Shown here: piece by piece, positions 5,356 through 5,375 of the stretch
Layout: each line of letters starts with the position of its first letter
How positions within the stretch are numbered: the first letter of the stretch is position 1
Assembly: GCA_003224135.1 (NCBI GenBank)
Contig: QHYO01000420.1
Coordinates: 1-5,375, forward strand
Reading direction: 5' to 3'
DNA length: 5,375 nucleotides
DNA from: Acidobacteriota bacterium
Lineage (GTDB): Bacteria; Acidobacteriota; Terriglobia; Acidiferrales; UBA7541
The notes under the pieces: generated by a model
Databases searched by the model: none
Seen by the model: only the letters and a program-made list of their open reading frames with translations
What the model was told of the DNA's origin: nothing
Position numbers and translations under genes: made by a program

Positions 5356-5375
5356 AGTGCCGGTGCGCGGCCTCC

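Noticed and set aside
1..5375. CRISPR arrays, tRNA or rRNA genes, insertion sequences, phage genes
   Set aside because: No regularly spaced repeats, cloverleaf-like segments, transposase motifs or phage proteins were seen; genes fill nearly the whole window.

Overview
The window looks like an ordinary chromosomal segment of a moderately GC-rich free-living bacterium. The protein flavour (RNase J reading GGLGEFGMNMMALRYGDD, a pyruvoyl-type arginine decarboxylase, a deoxyhypusine-synthase-like protein) and two kinds of short dispersed intergenic repeat suggest Acidobacteriota or a similar soil phylum. That assignment is inference from sequence style, not a database match.

Layout: (1) 1-907, minus strand, the N-terminal 302 codons of ribonuclease J, running off the left edge. 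(2) 1010-1318, minus, a small glycine-rich membrane protein of the GlsB/YeaQ/YmgE (transglycosylase-associated) family. (3) 1319-1452, a short gap holding a degenerate dispersed repeat. (4) 1453-2526, minus, agmatine deiminase. (5) 2595-3485, minus, N-carbamoylputrescine amidase. (6) 3486-3677, a 192-bp divergent intergenic region with a second type of dispersed repeat, a candidate promoter and an inverted repeat. (7) 3678-4763, plus, a deoxyhypusine-synthase-family protein. (8) 4798-5355, minus, convergent with it, pyruvoyl-dependent arginine decarboxylase.

Four of the six genes form one metabolic unit. Arginine is decarboxylated to agmatine (pdaD), agmatine is deiminated to N-carbamoylputrescine (aguA), and this is hydrolysed to putrescine (aguB). 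The deoxyhypusine-synthase homologue is the natural candidate for the next step. True deoxyhypusine synthase modifies eIF5A, which bacteria lack, so this protein more likely uses a diamine such as putrescine, for example to make homospermidine. It keeps the catalytic lysine but differs at several positions that contact spermidine in the human enzyme. This is the most interesting point of the window. RNase J and the small membrane protein look like unrelated housekeeping neighbours downstream of the aguB-aguA pair.
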